Positions 51,795-59,945 of a DNA stretch of 64,000 bases are shown here, in pieces. Positions within the stretch are counted from its first letter, which is position 1. Every line of letters starts with the position of its first letter. The DNA is from Anaerolineales bacterium (lineage in GTDB: Bacteria; Chloroflexota; Anaerolineae; Anaerolineales; Villigracilaceae): contig JACKAW010000003.1 in the NCBI GenBank assembly GCA_020634885.1, forward strand, positions 400,721 through 464,720. The letters are read 5' to 3'. The position numbers and the translations under genes are program-made. Under the pieces are notes generated by a model. It saw only the letters and a program-made list of their open reading frames with translations. It had not been told where the DNA came from and did no database searches.

Positions 51795-53177
51795 ATGAGC
51801 AGTGAAAACATTCATATACTATTGGTGGAAGATGAAGACCCACACGCAGAATTAATAAAACGTGCATTTGAAGATTACGAAGATGAATTCAGATTGCACC
51901 GCGTCCGCTCCTTGAGCGAAGCCCGCATTTGGATAAACCAAAACCAGCCCAGGCTGATCATTGCCGATTGGCGGCTGCCTGACGGCGAAAGCCTGGAACT
52001 ACTCCCAAATCATCTCGACCCGCTTGCAACTCCCATTATTCTGATGACAAGCTACGGCAATGAACGCATCGCTGTAGAAGCCCTCAAATCTGGCGCGCTC
52101 GATTATGTAGTTAAATCGCCCGAATCACTGCTGGATATGCCGCACCTGGCACGCAAAGCGCTCGACCAGTGGACTGTCCGCGCAGACCGGATTCATATGC
52201 AAGAAGCGCTTTCAGAAAGTGAAACCCACTTTCGCCTGCTTGCTGAAAACGCCAGCGATATGATCACCCGCATCAAGGTGACAGGGAAAATGTTCTACAT
52301 CTCACCAGCCTGCAAATCCATATTGGGGTACACCTCCGAAGAAATGATCGGGTATAGCTGTTTTCAATATATTCACCCTGAAGACATGCTCATGATCAAG
52401 AACATTCTCCGGCAATATTCAAAGAACCACACCTACACCGTTACTCATCGTTCGCTGCACAAAGATGGTAGCTACATCTGGTTGGAAACATCTGCCCGCG
52501 CTATATTGGATGATGAAACACAAAACATTATAGAAATTCAAGCCACCTCTCGTAACATTACCGAAAGAAAAAAGGCTGAAGAAGCGCTAAAAAATGCGCA
52601 CGACCAACTCCGTGAAGCTTACGAAAGAACCATTGAAGGCTGGGTGCGCGCACTCGACCTCCGAGACAAGGAAACAGAGGGACACACGCAACGCGTAACC
52701 GAAATCACCATGCGTGTCGCAAAACAACTTGGCTTCACCGAAGAAGAACTCTCTCACCTCAAACGCGGCGCACTCTTGCACGATATGGGCAAGATCGGCA
52801 TCCCCGATGAAATACTGCAAAAAGCAGGTCCACTCACTGAAACCGAATGGGAACGGATGCGCCAGCACCCCATTCATGCCTACAACATGCTTTCACCCAT
52901 CGCCTACCTCAACCCCGCGCTGGATATTCCCTTTTATCACCATGAACGCTGGGATGGATCGGGATACCCTCACGGCTTAAAAGGCGAAAACATTCCACTC
53001 GCAGCTCGTCTCTTTGCCATTGTAGATGTATGGGACGCCCTCCGCAGTGACAGACCCTACCGAAAAGAAATGCCGCGCACAGAAGTCATTGACTATTTGC
53101 GTAAAAACGCCGGAATTCTTTTCGACCCCAAACTGGTGGATATCTTCCTCCATTTTGTTAAAGAAAACAACATCTGA
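51795..53177 (+). CDS. Receiver-PAS-HD-GYP c-di-GMP phosphodiesterase-like regulator
   Basis: 460 residues. Receiver 1-125 ('ILLVEDEDPHAELIKRAF', 'LIIADWRLPDGESLELL', 'DYVVKSPESLL'), PAS about 140-265 ('LLAENASDMITRIKVTGKMFYISPAC', 'RNITERKKAEE'), HD-GYP about 280-460 ('EGHTQRVTEIT', 'LLHDMGKIGIPDEIL', 'HHERWDGSGYPHGLKGENIPLAARLFAIVDVWDALRSDRPYR'). The HD, HHE and GYP motifs are intact, so it should hydrolyse c-di-GMP. Probably controlled by the same phosphorelay as the receiver protein before it. Confidence 0.95.
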   Translation: MSSENIHILLVEDEDPHAELIKRAFEDYEDEFRLHRVRSLSEARIWINQNQPRLIIADWRLPDGESLELLPNHLDPLATPIILMTSYGNERIAVEALKSGALDYVVKSPESLLDMPHLARKALDQWTVRADRIHMQEALSESETHFRLLAENASDMITRIKVTGKMFYISPACKSILGYTSEEMIGYSCFQYIHPEDMLMIKNILRQYSKNHTYTVTHRSLHKDGSYIWLETSARAILDDETQNIIEIQATSRNITERKKAEEALKNAHDQLREAYERTIEGWVRALDLRDKETEGHTQRVTEITMRVAKQLGFTEEELSHLKRGALLHDMGKIGIPDEILQKAGPLTETEWERMRQHPIHAYNMLSPIAYLNPALDIPFYHHERWDGSGYPHGLKGENIPLAARLFAIVDVWDALRSDRPYRKEMPRTEVIDYLRKNAGILFDPKLVDIFLHFVKENNI

Positions 53178-53184
53178 ATATGAA

Positions 53185-53213
53185 TTGACACCCCTCCCTT
53201 CATCGGGTATGCT
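53185..53213 (+). promoter_or_regulatory. Promoter of the SRP RNA gene
   Basis: TTGACA (53185-53190), a 17-bp spacer, TATGCT (53208-53213) with GGG before it. The predicted start lies at about 53220, matching the first base of the RNA helix. Confidence 0.75.
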
Positions 53214-53221
53214 TGCCCACT

Positions 53222-53325
53222 GTCCGGGCAGGCCCGGCGCGGCGAAGCCTTTCGAACCCCGCCAGGATCGAAAGATAGCAACGGTAAGGAAGAGCCTTCG
53301 GGTGCCGCCGGTCGCCTGCCCGGAT
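53222..53325 (+). ncRNA. ffs: Signal recognition particle RNA, small bacterial type (4.5S)
   Basis: About 104 nt. The ends pair perfectly over 11 bp: TCCGGGCAGGC (53223-53233) with GCCTGCCCGGA (53314-53324). The conserved apical part of helix 8 is at 53261-53286: GCCAGGATCGAAAGATAGCA, with a GNRA-type GAAA tetraloop, the symmetric loop CCAGG...AGCA, and then ACGGTAAGG, as in other bacterial SRP RNAs. It binds Ffh and guides membrane proteins to FtsY. A matching sigma-70 promoter lies just upstream. No protein frame fits the segment. Confidence 0.92.
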
Positions 53326-53342
53326 ATTCATATACCCTTGGG

Positions 53343-53348
53343 TATAAT
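53343..53348 (+). promoter_or_regulatory. -10 box of the gene at 53356 (leaderless type)
   Basis: A perfect TATAAT ends 7 nt before the ATG. It overlaps the right arm of a TATACCC / GGGTATA hairpin (53331-53346) that may also end the SRP RNA transcript. Confidence 0.5.
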
Positions 53349-53355
53349 CCCCCTC

Positions 53356-53715
53356 ATGTCATCATCAAAGATCATAACGCTCGTCATTGCGCTTGTCATT
53401 GGCGCGGGGCTGGGGCTTTTCTATGGATGGGCAATCGCCCCCGTAGAATACACCGATGTTACCCCCGACCTCCTGCGGCAAGATTACCAAGTAGACTTCG
53501 TACTCATGACAGCCGAAGCCTACCAAAATGACTTCGATTCCGCCACCGCCGCACGGCGCCTGGCACTACTCGGCAGCGAACCGCCCGCAACCTTTGTCAC
53601 CTCCACACTTGAATACGCCTCAGCAAATAACTTCACCGCCGAAGAACTGCGCGTACTGCAAGCCCTGCTCACCGCCATGCAAACCTACCAGCCGGATGAA
53701 AACCCCGCACCATGA
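53356..53715 (+). CDS. Single-span membrane protein, first of a duplicated pair
   Basis: 119 residues. 'IITLVIALVIGAGLGLFYGWAIAPVEYTDVTPDLLRQDYQVDFVLM' is a membrane anchor followed by a conserved segment shared with the next protein ('GLGLAYSWLISPVTYVDATPALLRTDFKDQY'). The rest is helical and ends in 'YQPDENPAP'. No known domain. Its stop overlaps the next ATG by 4 bases. The long frame upstream of 53356 is the SRP RNA region and not coding. Confidence 0.8.
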   Translation: MSSSKIITLVIALVIGAGLGLFYGWAIAPVEYTDVTPDLLRQDYQVDFVLMTAEAYQNDFDSATAARRLALLGSEPPATFVTSTLEYASANNFTAEELRVLQALLTAMQTYQPDENPAP

Positions 53716-54602
53716 AACCATTCCTGCAAAATATCATTCTGCAAACTGCCCTCGCGCTTCTCATTGGGTTTGGGCTGGGTCTGGCGTACTCATGGCTGAT
53801 CTCCCCTGTCACCTACGTAGACGCAACCCCCGCACTGCTTCGAACCGATTTCAAAGACCAATACCGTATCGTCATTGCCGCCTCTTATTCAGCCAATCAA
53901 GACATGGCACGCGCACGCGCACGCCTCAGTCTGCTGGGTGACACAGACCCCGTCGGTGAGTTAAGCGCACAGGCACAACGTATGCTTGCCAACGGAGAAC
54001 CTTTTGAAAAAGCACGTCCACTTGCACAGCTTGCCACAGACCTGCAACGCGGATATGTCAGCGAACCCTTCACCCCAACACCCTTCCCAACCTTCAGCAC
54101 GCCACAGGCGCAAACTTCAGCCACCGCAGCCGCAGACCAGCCCCAGGTCAATGAAGAGGCGACAATCACTCCCATCCCTACTGTTTTCTTTGAACAAACG
54201 CCGCTCTCTACGCCTGTGACGGGTGAAACCTCCACACCGCGCCCCACATTCACACCCACAGCAGGACCCGGCGTTCCATTTATTCTCACCAGTCAAGACA
54301 CTCTTTGCCAACCCGCATACTCAAGGCTGATGCAATTCATGTTCATGGATGCGCGCCGTGTGCAAAAACCCGGCATTGAGATCAATGTGACATGGGATCA
54401 AGGCGAAGATAAATTCTTTACGGGTTTCAAGCCCGATCTGGGGAATGGCTATGCGGATTTTATGATGGAAGCTGGCACCGTATACAACATCCGCATCGTC
54501 ACAGGCGGTGCATTTGTAGCAGATATTACCGCGCCAACCTGTACAGACGAAACCGGTGCAGAATACCCAGGCGGGCTTTTGCTCACCTTCCAACAACCGT
54601 AA
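53712..54602 (+). CDS. Single-span membrane protein with Thr/Pro linker and C-terminal domain, second of the pair
   Basis: 296 residues. Same N-terminal layout as the gene before it (anchor, then 'PVTYVDATPALLRTDF', then two helix pairs). It then has a low-complexity linker 'FTPTPFPTFSTPQAQTS...TPRPTFTPTAGPG' and an extra beta domain of about 100 residues ('SQDTLCQPAYSRLMQFMFMDARRVQKPGIEINVTWDQGED', two Cys). An outward-facing envelope protein of unknown function; a tandem duplication followed by domain gain explains the pair. Confidence 0.8.
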   Translation: MKPFLQNIILQTALALLIGFGLGLAYSWLISPVTYVDATPALLRTDFKDQYRIVIAASYSANQDMARARARLSLLGDTDPVGELSAQAQRMLANGEPFEKARPLAQLATDLQRGYVSEPFTPTPFPTFSTPQAQTSATAAADQPQVNEEATITPIPTVFFEQTPLSTPVTGETSTPRPTFTPTAGPGVPFILTSQDTLCQPAYSRLMQFMFMDARRVQKPGIEINVTWDQGEDKFFTGFKPDLGNGYADFMMEAGTVYNIRIVTGGAFVADITAPTCTDETGAEYPGGLLLTFQQP

Positions 54603-54665
54603 GCACTGCAACCAATCCTTGTGCTGGCTCGTTAAGTTCAACAGACAAAAATCAAGGAGTAATGT

Positions 54666-55166
54666 ATGAATACAGAACAAAGACCCGGGCTTGTAACTGC
54701 CATTGCCTTCATGACCCTCGCCAGCGGAATCATCAACCTTTTTTGGGGATTCGTTGCCTCTGCCACCGTACTCAGCAGTTTTTTTGGCATTATCTGCCTG
54801 CCCATCACCATCCTGCCTACCATCCTGGGCGCATTTGAGATCGTGTACGCCGCCAAATTATTGAGCGCCCAACCCCAGCCCGTGCAACCATCAACCTCCA
54901 TCGCTATTTTTGAGATCCTCACCGCCTTTTTCTTAAACGTATTTTCACTGGTTGTCGGAGTCATTGTGCTGGTGTTCTACAACGATGTGATCGTGAAGGA
55001 TTACTTCGCCCGCCTCAACACGACCCATAAAATGGATACAGCCCCCACAGCAGAATCTACGCCTGAACCTCTTCCTGAAATCACCCCAGAGGCGCCCACA
55101 GATTCTGAGACAGAGATTCTCACCCCGCCTGAAAAACCCAAACGCCCCCGCAAACCGGCAAAATAG
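54666..55166 (+). CDS. Three- to four-span membrane protein with Pro/Glu-rich tail
   Basis: 166 residues, CAAGGAG before the ATG. Spans 'LVTAIAFMTLASGIINLFWGFV', 'IICLPITILPTILGAFEIVYAAKLL' and 'IAIFEILTAFFLNVFSLVVGVIVLVFY', then a cytoplasmic tail rich in Pro, Glu and Thr ending in 'PPEKPKRPRKPAK'. This looks like a small DUF-type membrane scaffold; no family assigned. Confidence 0.75.
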   Translation: MNTEQRPGLVTAIAFMTLASGIINLFWGFVASATVLSSFFGIICLPITILPTILGAFEIVYAAKLLSAQPQPVQPSTSIAIFEILTAFFLNVFSLVVGVIVLVFYNDVIVKDYFARLNTTHKMDTAPTAESTPEPLPEITPEAPTDSETEILTPPEKPKRPRKPAK

Positions 55167-55288
55167 TTTTATCATTCAAAACAGCGTATTTGCAATACAT
55201 CTGTTTTGAAAATAAGACTTAAGTACTGCCAAAAAACTCGAAAACCAGTGTATCCTTAAGCAAATACTAAAAAGAGGAGAAGATATAA

Positions 55289-55954
55289 ATGAAATCGTAT
55301 CGTGCATTATTTGGATTTGTTGCTTTGTTGCTCATCGTGGGGATGGCATGTGGCGCATCCGCCCAGCCAACTGAATACCCCACCCTGCCCCCCGTACCCA
55401 CCACTGCCCCTGTTCAGCAAGAACAACCTCAAAATAACGGCAATCAAGGACAACCCGCCAGCGGCAACGGCGAAATGGCTACATTCGTAGATGCGAACAA
55501 CCTGCTCGCCTTCGACTTACCCAACGACTGGACCTACGAACACACGGACCATGGAGATGCCATTTACACCGACGTAAACGCTTATAGTGACACCTTCACC
55601 TCCCCCGATGGTGCCGCCAAAGTTGAAAGCCTCGTCATGTTCGCCAATGAAGGCGTCACCGTAACCAACTCCATCAGCCAGGCAGTTGCCCTCGATATTC
55701 TCAATACCTACTACAGCAGCACCGGCACAAACAACGGTGACATCCGCATCAAAAGCGACCAGATCATGAAAGACGGCTCCGAACGCTTTGAATGGATTTC
55801 CAAAGGCGGTAACTATACTGGCGTATCCTTCTTTGAAGTTCGCGGCACTGACAAACGCACCTGGCTCATGTGGACTCTTTGGTGGTCCAATAGCTCTGAT
55901 CAGGCAACCCTTGATCTGATCGACAACGCCATCAACAGCTATCGCATCCCGTAA
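55289..55954 (+). CDS. Lipoprotein, unknown function (PsbP-like fold possible)
   Basis: 221 residues with lipobox IVGMAC (Cys at residue 21), a Pro/Thr/Gln/Asn linker, and one domain of about 150 residues: 'FVDANNLLAFDLPNDWTYEHTDHGDAIYTDV', 'VESLVMFANEGV', 'RFEWISKGGNYTGVSFFEVRGTDKRTWLMWTLW'. The order of strands (linear peptide of charge 'LPNDW', long hairpin, final helix) is typical of PsbP/MoaF-like one-domain lipoproteins. GAGGAGA lies before the ATG. It is probably surface exposed. Confidence 0.75.
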   Translation: MKSYRALFGFVALLLIVGMACGASAQPTEYPTLPPVPTTAPVQQEQPQNNGNQGQPASGNGEMATFVDANNLLAFDLPNDWTYEHTDHGDAIYTDVNAYSDTFTSPDGAAKVESLVMFANEGVTVTNSISQAVALDILNTYYSSTGTNNGDIRIKSDQIMKDGSERFEWISKGGNYTGVSFFEVRGTDKRTWLMWTLWWSNSSDQATLDLIDNAINSYRIP

Positions 55955-55968
55955 GCACAAGCCTATAA

Positions 55969-55999
55969 AAAAATCCCCGCCATTGTTGCGGGGATTTTT
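55969..55999 (+). terminator. Terminator after the lipoprotein gene
   Basis: AAAATCCCCGC / GCGGGGATTTT around a 7-nt loop, with a T-run. Confidence 0.9.
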
Positions 56000-56020
56000 T
56001 TATTCCCCTTCTTAATGTTT

Positions 56021-56086
56021 AATCCACGAAAGTCACGAACCTTCACGAAGGGAAAAACTTCGTGTCCTTCGTGTGCTTCGTGGATC
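56021..56086. repeat. CCACGAAG-type dispersed repeat
   Basis: ATCCACGAA (56022-56030) and TTCGTGGAT (56077-56085) bound a set of inner CACGAA / TTCGTG words. Same family as 22982-23050 and 40683-40843. Confidence 0.65.
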
Positions 56087-56151
56087 ATCCCGAAAGAGCA
56101 TTCTTAAGCCTTTTGCCTAATCCATGTACTTAAGAAACTACCCCTTAATGC

Positions 56152-56157
56152 TACAAT
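56152..56157 (+). promoter_or_regulatory. -10 box of the Memo-family gene (leaderless type)
   Basis: TACAAT ends 6 nt before the ATG at 56164. Confidence 0.45.
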
Positions 56158-56163
56158 GAATCC

Positions 56164-56991
56164 ATGGCATTCTTGGATGTTCGCCCCTCTCCCATAGCAG
56201 GGACATGGTATCCCGACAACCCCAAAACCCTCGCAGCCAGCGTAGACGTATATCTCGCTAACGTGAACCTTGCAAACATTGAAGAGCAGGTCGTCGCCGT
56301 CATTGCACCGCACGCCGGGCACCGCTACTCTGGCGCAGTTGCAGCCCACGCCTTCGCCACTCTTCGCGAGCTTACCCCCGACCTCGTCGCCGTCATTTCA
56401 CCATATCACAACTACCACCCCGCCCCCCTGCTCACCACCAAACACCAAGCCTACGGCACACCACTCGGACCTATCGAAGTAGATCAAAGTGCCCTCACAG
56501 AACTTCAAAGCCATATTCAAATTCCCATCACCGCACTAAGCAACGACCCGGAACATTCACTTGAAATTGAACTACCATTCCTGCAAAGGATATTCAAATA
56601 CCCATTCAAACTCCTCCCCATCATGATCCACGCACAGGAAGAAGAAATAGCCGAACAACTCGGCGCGGCGCTTGCAAAAACCCTGAAAGAAAAAAACGCC
56701 ATTCTCGTCGCCTCCACCGACCTTTCTCATTTTTACGATCAAAAAACAGCCAATGCGCTGGACGCCGAAATGCTAAAACGTTTCGCATCCCTCGACCCAG
56801 CCAGCATTTTTGAAGCAGAACACAGCGGCAAAGGCTTCGCCTGCGGACATGCCGCCGTCGCTGCCGTGCAATGGGCAGCAAAGGTACTGGGAGCAAACAA
56901 GGTTCAGGTTGTAAACTACGCCACCTCCGGCAACATCACCGGCGACTTCACATCCGTCGTTGGGTACGGCGCGGCAGTCATCACAAAATAA
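56164..56991 (+). CDS. amrB: Memo-family protein (AmmeMemoRadiSam system protein B)
   Basis: 275 residues. 'VRPSPIAGTWYPDNPKTLAASVDVYL' is the Memo N-terminus. 'VVAVIAPHAGHRYSGAVAAHAF', 'DPEHSLEIELPFLQRIF' and 'ILVASTDLSHFYDQKTANALD' carry the metal or catalytic His and Asp residues. 'HSGKGFACGHAAVAAV' and 'YATSGNITGD' follow the family core. Memo is usually coded with AmmeCR1 and a radical SAM protein; neither is present here. Recent family work links it to radical SAM/redox chemistry, but the reaction in bacteria is not settled. Confidence 0.9.
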   Translation: MAFLDVRPSPIAGTWYPDNPKTLAASVDVYLANVNLANIEEQVVAVIAPHAGHRYSGAVAAHAFATLRELTPDLVAVISPYHNYHPAPLLTTKHQAYGTPLGPIEVDQSALTELQSHIQIPITALSNDPEHSLEIELPFLQRIFKYPFKLLPIMIHAQEEEIAEQLGAALAKTLKEKNAILVASTDLSHFYDQKTANALDAEMLKRFASLDPASIFEAEHSGKGFACGHAAVAAVQWAAKVLGANKVQVVNYATSGNITGDFTSVVGYGAAVITK

Positions 56992-57020
56992 AAAACGCGC
57001 AGAGCAATCTCCGCGCGTTC
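56989..57020 (-). terminator. Terminator of the membrane protein gene at 57044
   Basis: Stem AACGCGCAGAG / CTCCGCGCGTT with a CAAT loop. The minus strand continues as TTTTTTATTTT, while the plus side lacks a T-run. Confidence 0.65.
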
Positions 57021-57043
57021 AATCAAGTCAACTGATTACCGAA

Positions 57044-57481
57044 CTACTTCCTGCTGTTCCAATCCTTCACAGCTTCAAGCAGAGCCTGTTTCAAGCGCTC
57101 ATCAGGAATATTTGCCACCCCGCTATACTTTGTGCCATTCACCCAAATATCCAACCCGCCATCCGATGCAGTTCCGAAATCAATATTAACCGACTTCAAC
57201 TGAGGGTCATTCGCAATCTTCGCCCGAAGCACATCTTCGATCTGCTCTGCAAAGGGAGAGGCAAGCTGCTCGCCTTCATCGTGGTCATATAACGTAACAC
57301 CCTCATCATCCGCCTTTGAGGCAGCCATGGTCTCTTCAGGCGGGGTGGTACGCATCCACTCCGGCTTATCGTCTGTTTTTTCCAATAAGTTGACCTGCCT
57401 TGATTTTATAAAAACCATCCCCAATAAACCCAGGGAAATGAGAACCATCAAAGCGCCGAGAATCAAAATCGTAGAACTCAT
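57044..57481 (-). CDS. Single-span membrane protein, unknown function
   Basis: About 145 residues from ATG 57481, preceded by GGAGG. One N-terminal span ('ILILGALMVLISLGLLGMVFI'), a charged linker, and a helical domain 'PFAEQIEDVLRAKIANDPQLKSVNIDFGTASDGGLDIWVNGTKYSGVANIPDERLKQALLEAVKDW'. This resembles BON/SHOCT-sized domains but is not recognised. Divergent from priA with 35 bp between the starts. Confidence 0.75.
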   Translation of the reverse strand: MSSTILILGALMVLISLGLLGMVFIKSRQVNLLEKTDDKPEWMRTTPPEETMAASKADDEGVTLYDHDEGEQLASPFAEQIEDVLRAKIANDPQLKSVNIDFGTASDGGLDIWVNGTKYSGVANIPDERLKQALLEAVKDWNSRK

Positions 57482-57504
57482 AGAATAACCTCCGTTCAAG
57501 ACAT

Positions 57505-57510
57505 TATAAT
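57505..57510 (+). promoter_or_regulatory. -10 box of priA (leaderless type)
   Basis: A perfect TATAAT ends 6 nt before the ATG at 57517; no Shine-Dalgarno. Confidence 0.55.
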
Positions 57511-57516
57511 CCAGAC

Positions 57517-59943
57517 ATGTTTGCCCGTCTTTCCGTCAACATTCCTGCAATCTCCGGCGTCTTCGATTACACCGTACCTGATGAACTCATTGAGCATATT
57601 CAGGCGGGCTGCCTTGTCACCGTCCCATTTGGGAACCAGACCGTGCAGGGCATTATCGTGGAATTAACTGATTCCTCCCCCATACCGAATCTCAAACCGA
57701 TCCTCGACCTGCTAGACCCTGCACCGCTTCTGACTCCGCCGCAGCTTGCCCTTGCCGCCCATTTGGCAGATACCACGCTGAATCCTCTTTCGGCGATCAT
57801 CGCCATGATGATTCCCACCGGCTTAAGCCAGCAAGCAGATGTTCTTTACACATTGCGCAATACAGATCATGCCGATCCAACCTCCAAAATTACAAGCCGA
57901 CTCGTAACCCTTCTTACCGAACGCGGCGCATTACGCGGACGCCAGATCGACACGCACTTTGCCAAAGTGGACTGGCGTAAAACTGCCAACCTGCTTGTGA
58001 AGAAAGGCGTCCTTTCTTCACGCAACGTACTCCCCCCGCCAAGAGTGAAAACAAAACAAATTCGCGTTGCCCAACTTGCCGTTACGCCAGAAACAGCAGA
58101 GGCGGAGATGCAAAGCCTTGGGTCCACCGCCCAAACTCAGGCGCGGCGCGAAGCGGCTCTGCGCTTCCTCATCCAACAACCAGAGCCGATCAATCTGGCG
58201 TGGGTCTACGCCCAAACCGGCAGCAAACTCGCAGATTTGCAGGAACTTGAAGAACGCGGATTGATCCGTTTGTTTGAGAATGAAATCTTTCGTGACCCGC
58301 TGGAGAGAATTGAAAAACAAGAAACGGGTAACGGGTTATCGCTTACGCCTGAGCAAAACTCTGCCTTGCAAGCCATTCTTTCGGCGTTTCATGCCCAGCC
58401 CGCTGCATTTCTTTTATATGGTGTGACGGGTTCCGGCAAGACCGAAATTTATTTGCGTGCCGCGCAGGAAGTGCTAAAGAGCGGCAGGCAGGTCATCATC
58501 CTTGTGCCGGAGATCGCGCTCACGCCACAGGCGGTACGCCGGTTTGTTTCGCGTTTTCCCGGGCAGGTGGGATTGGTTCACTCCAAGCTCTCAGAAGGGG
58601 AACGATACGATACCTGGCGGCGGGCGCGGGATGGGAAGTTAAACGTCATCATTGGGGCGAGGTCGGCGTTGTTTGCCCCCCTGCCAAATATCGGTTTGGT
58701 TGTAGTGGATGAATGCCACGACAGTTCGTATTACCAAAGCGAGCCCCCATATTACAGCGCGGTGACCGCCGCCGAAGAATATGCCAAATTATGCGGCGCG
58801 GTTTGTGTTTTAGGGTCTGCCACGCCTACCGTGGAGCAACGATATTTTTCAGAGCATAACCATACCCAAAAATTGGAACTCCCCAACCGTGTAACAGATT
58901 CTGCTTTGCCGCCTGTGCAGGTCGTGGATATGCGCGAAGAATTAAAGAATGGCAATCGCGGCGTTTTTTCGCGGGCGCTGACCGAATCCTTGGCAGAGGT
59001 ATTAGAACGCGGGGAGCAAGCAATTGTTTATTTGAACCGCCGCGGCACATCCACCTATATTTTTTGCCGTGATTGCGGGACGACGTTGAAATGTCCAAAT
59101 TGTGAAACTCCACTGACCTTACATGTGGAGCGGTTATCGTCAAAGGTTCAACACCTGCTTTGTCACCGCTGCGGGTACACCCGCCAAAAGCCCAAGACCT
59201 GCCCCACTTGCACAAGTAACCAAATTCGTGAATATGGGCTGGGCAGTGAAAAAGTGGAAACAGATTTGAAAGTGATGTTCCCTTCTGCGCGGGTTCTGCG
59301 TTGGGATTGGGACACCACCCGCCAGAAAGATGCCCACGAGATCATCCTTACCCATTTTGCCAACCACCAGGCTGATATTTTGGTGGGAACGCAAATGCTC
59401 GCCAAAGGGTTGGACCTTCCGCTTGTGACCCTGGTTGGAATTGTGCTGGCAGATGTAGGTTTGAACCTGCCAGACCCCTTTGCCACTGAACGGGTCTTTC
59501 AAACCCTTACGCAGGTTGCGGGACGTGCGGGGCGGTCTTCAAGAGGCGGCAAGGTCATTATGCAAACCTTTGCGCCGGAGAATTACGCTTTGCAATTCGC
59601 CGCAAACCACGATGTGAATGGCTTTTATCAACGTGAGTTGGAGTATCGCCGTCAGTTGGGGTATCCGCCGTTTACGCGGTTGGTACGGTTGGAGTATCGG
59701 AGTGAGAACCCTGTCAAAGCGGAAGAAGAAGCTCTGAAACTGGCGGGCAAGCTCAAGGCGCGGCTGGAGGCGGGCGGTTTCCGTCAGACCGAGTTGATCG
59801 GTCCCATCCCCTGTTTTTTTGCCAAAGAAAACGGCGAGTACCGCTGGCAGGTGGTCTTACGCGGACCCGACCCGGCAGCGGTACTCAGAGACTTTCGTAT
59901 CAATGATTGGCGGGTTGAGGTAGACCCGATCAATATTTTGTAA
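57517..59943 (+). CDS. priA: Primosomal protein N' (PriA helicase)
   Basis: 808 residues, a full-length PriA that restarts stalled replication forks. N-terminal DNA-binding part ('DYTVPDELIEHIQAGCLVTVPFGNQTVQGIIVEL'), Walker A 'LLYGVTGSGKTEIYLRAA', Walker B region 'LVVVDECHDSSYYQSEPPYYSA' (DECH instead of the usual DEEH), zinc-binding pairs in 'CRDCGTTLKCPNCETPL' and 'LLCHRCGYTRQKPKTCPTC', 'RVLRWDWDTTRQKDAHE', and 'VAGRAGRSSRGGKVIMQTF'. It faces the CACHE/HAMP protein gene tail to tail (2-bp gap). Confidence 0.96.
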   Translation: MFARLSVNIPAISGVFDYTVPDELIEHIQAGCLVTVPFGNQTVQGIIVELTDSSPIPNLKPILDLLDPAPLLTPPQLALAAHLADTTLNPLSAIIAMMIPTGLSQQADVLYTLRNTDHADPTSKITSRLVTLLTERGALRGRQIDTHFAKVDWRKTANLLVKKGVLSSRNVLPPPRVKTKQIRVAQLAVTPETAEAEMQSLGSTAQTQARREAALRFLIQQPEPINLAWVYAQTGSKLADLQELEERGLIRLFENEIFRDPLERIEKQETGNGLSLTPEQNSALQAILSAFHAQPAAFLLYGVTGSGKTEIYLRAAQEVLKSGRQVIILVPEIALTPQAVRRFVSRFPGQVGLVHSKLSEGERYDTWRRARDGKLNVIIGARSALFAPLPNIGLVVVDECHDSSYYQSEPPYYSAVTAAEEYAKLCGAVCVLGSATPTVEQRYFSEHNHTQKLELPNRVTDSALPPVQVVDMREELKNGNRGVFSRALTESLAEVLERGEQAIVYLNRRGTSTYIFCRDCGTTLKCPNCETPLTLHVERLSSKVQHLLCHRCGYTRQKPKTCPTCTSNQIREYGLGSEKVETDLKVMFPSARVLRWDWDTTRQKDAHEIILTHFANHQADILVGTQMLAKGLDLPLVTLVGIVLADVGLNLPDPFATERVFQTLTQVAGRAGRSSRGGKVIMQTFAPENYALQFAANHDVNGFYQRELEYRRQLGYPPFTRLVRLEYRSENPVKAEEEALKLAGKLKARLEAGGFRQTELIGPIPCFFAKENGEYRWQVVLRGPDPAAVLRDFRINDWRVEVDPINIL

Positions 59944-59945
59944 TT

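Noticed and set aside
53026..53355. Longer N-terminus for the membrane protein at 53356
   Set aside because: This stretch is the end of the HD-GYP gene plus the SRP RNA and its promoter; the signal-anchor start at 53356 is much better.
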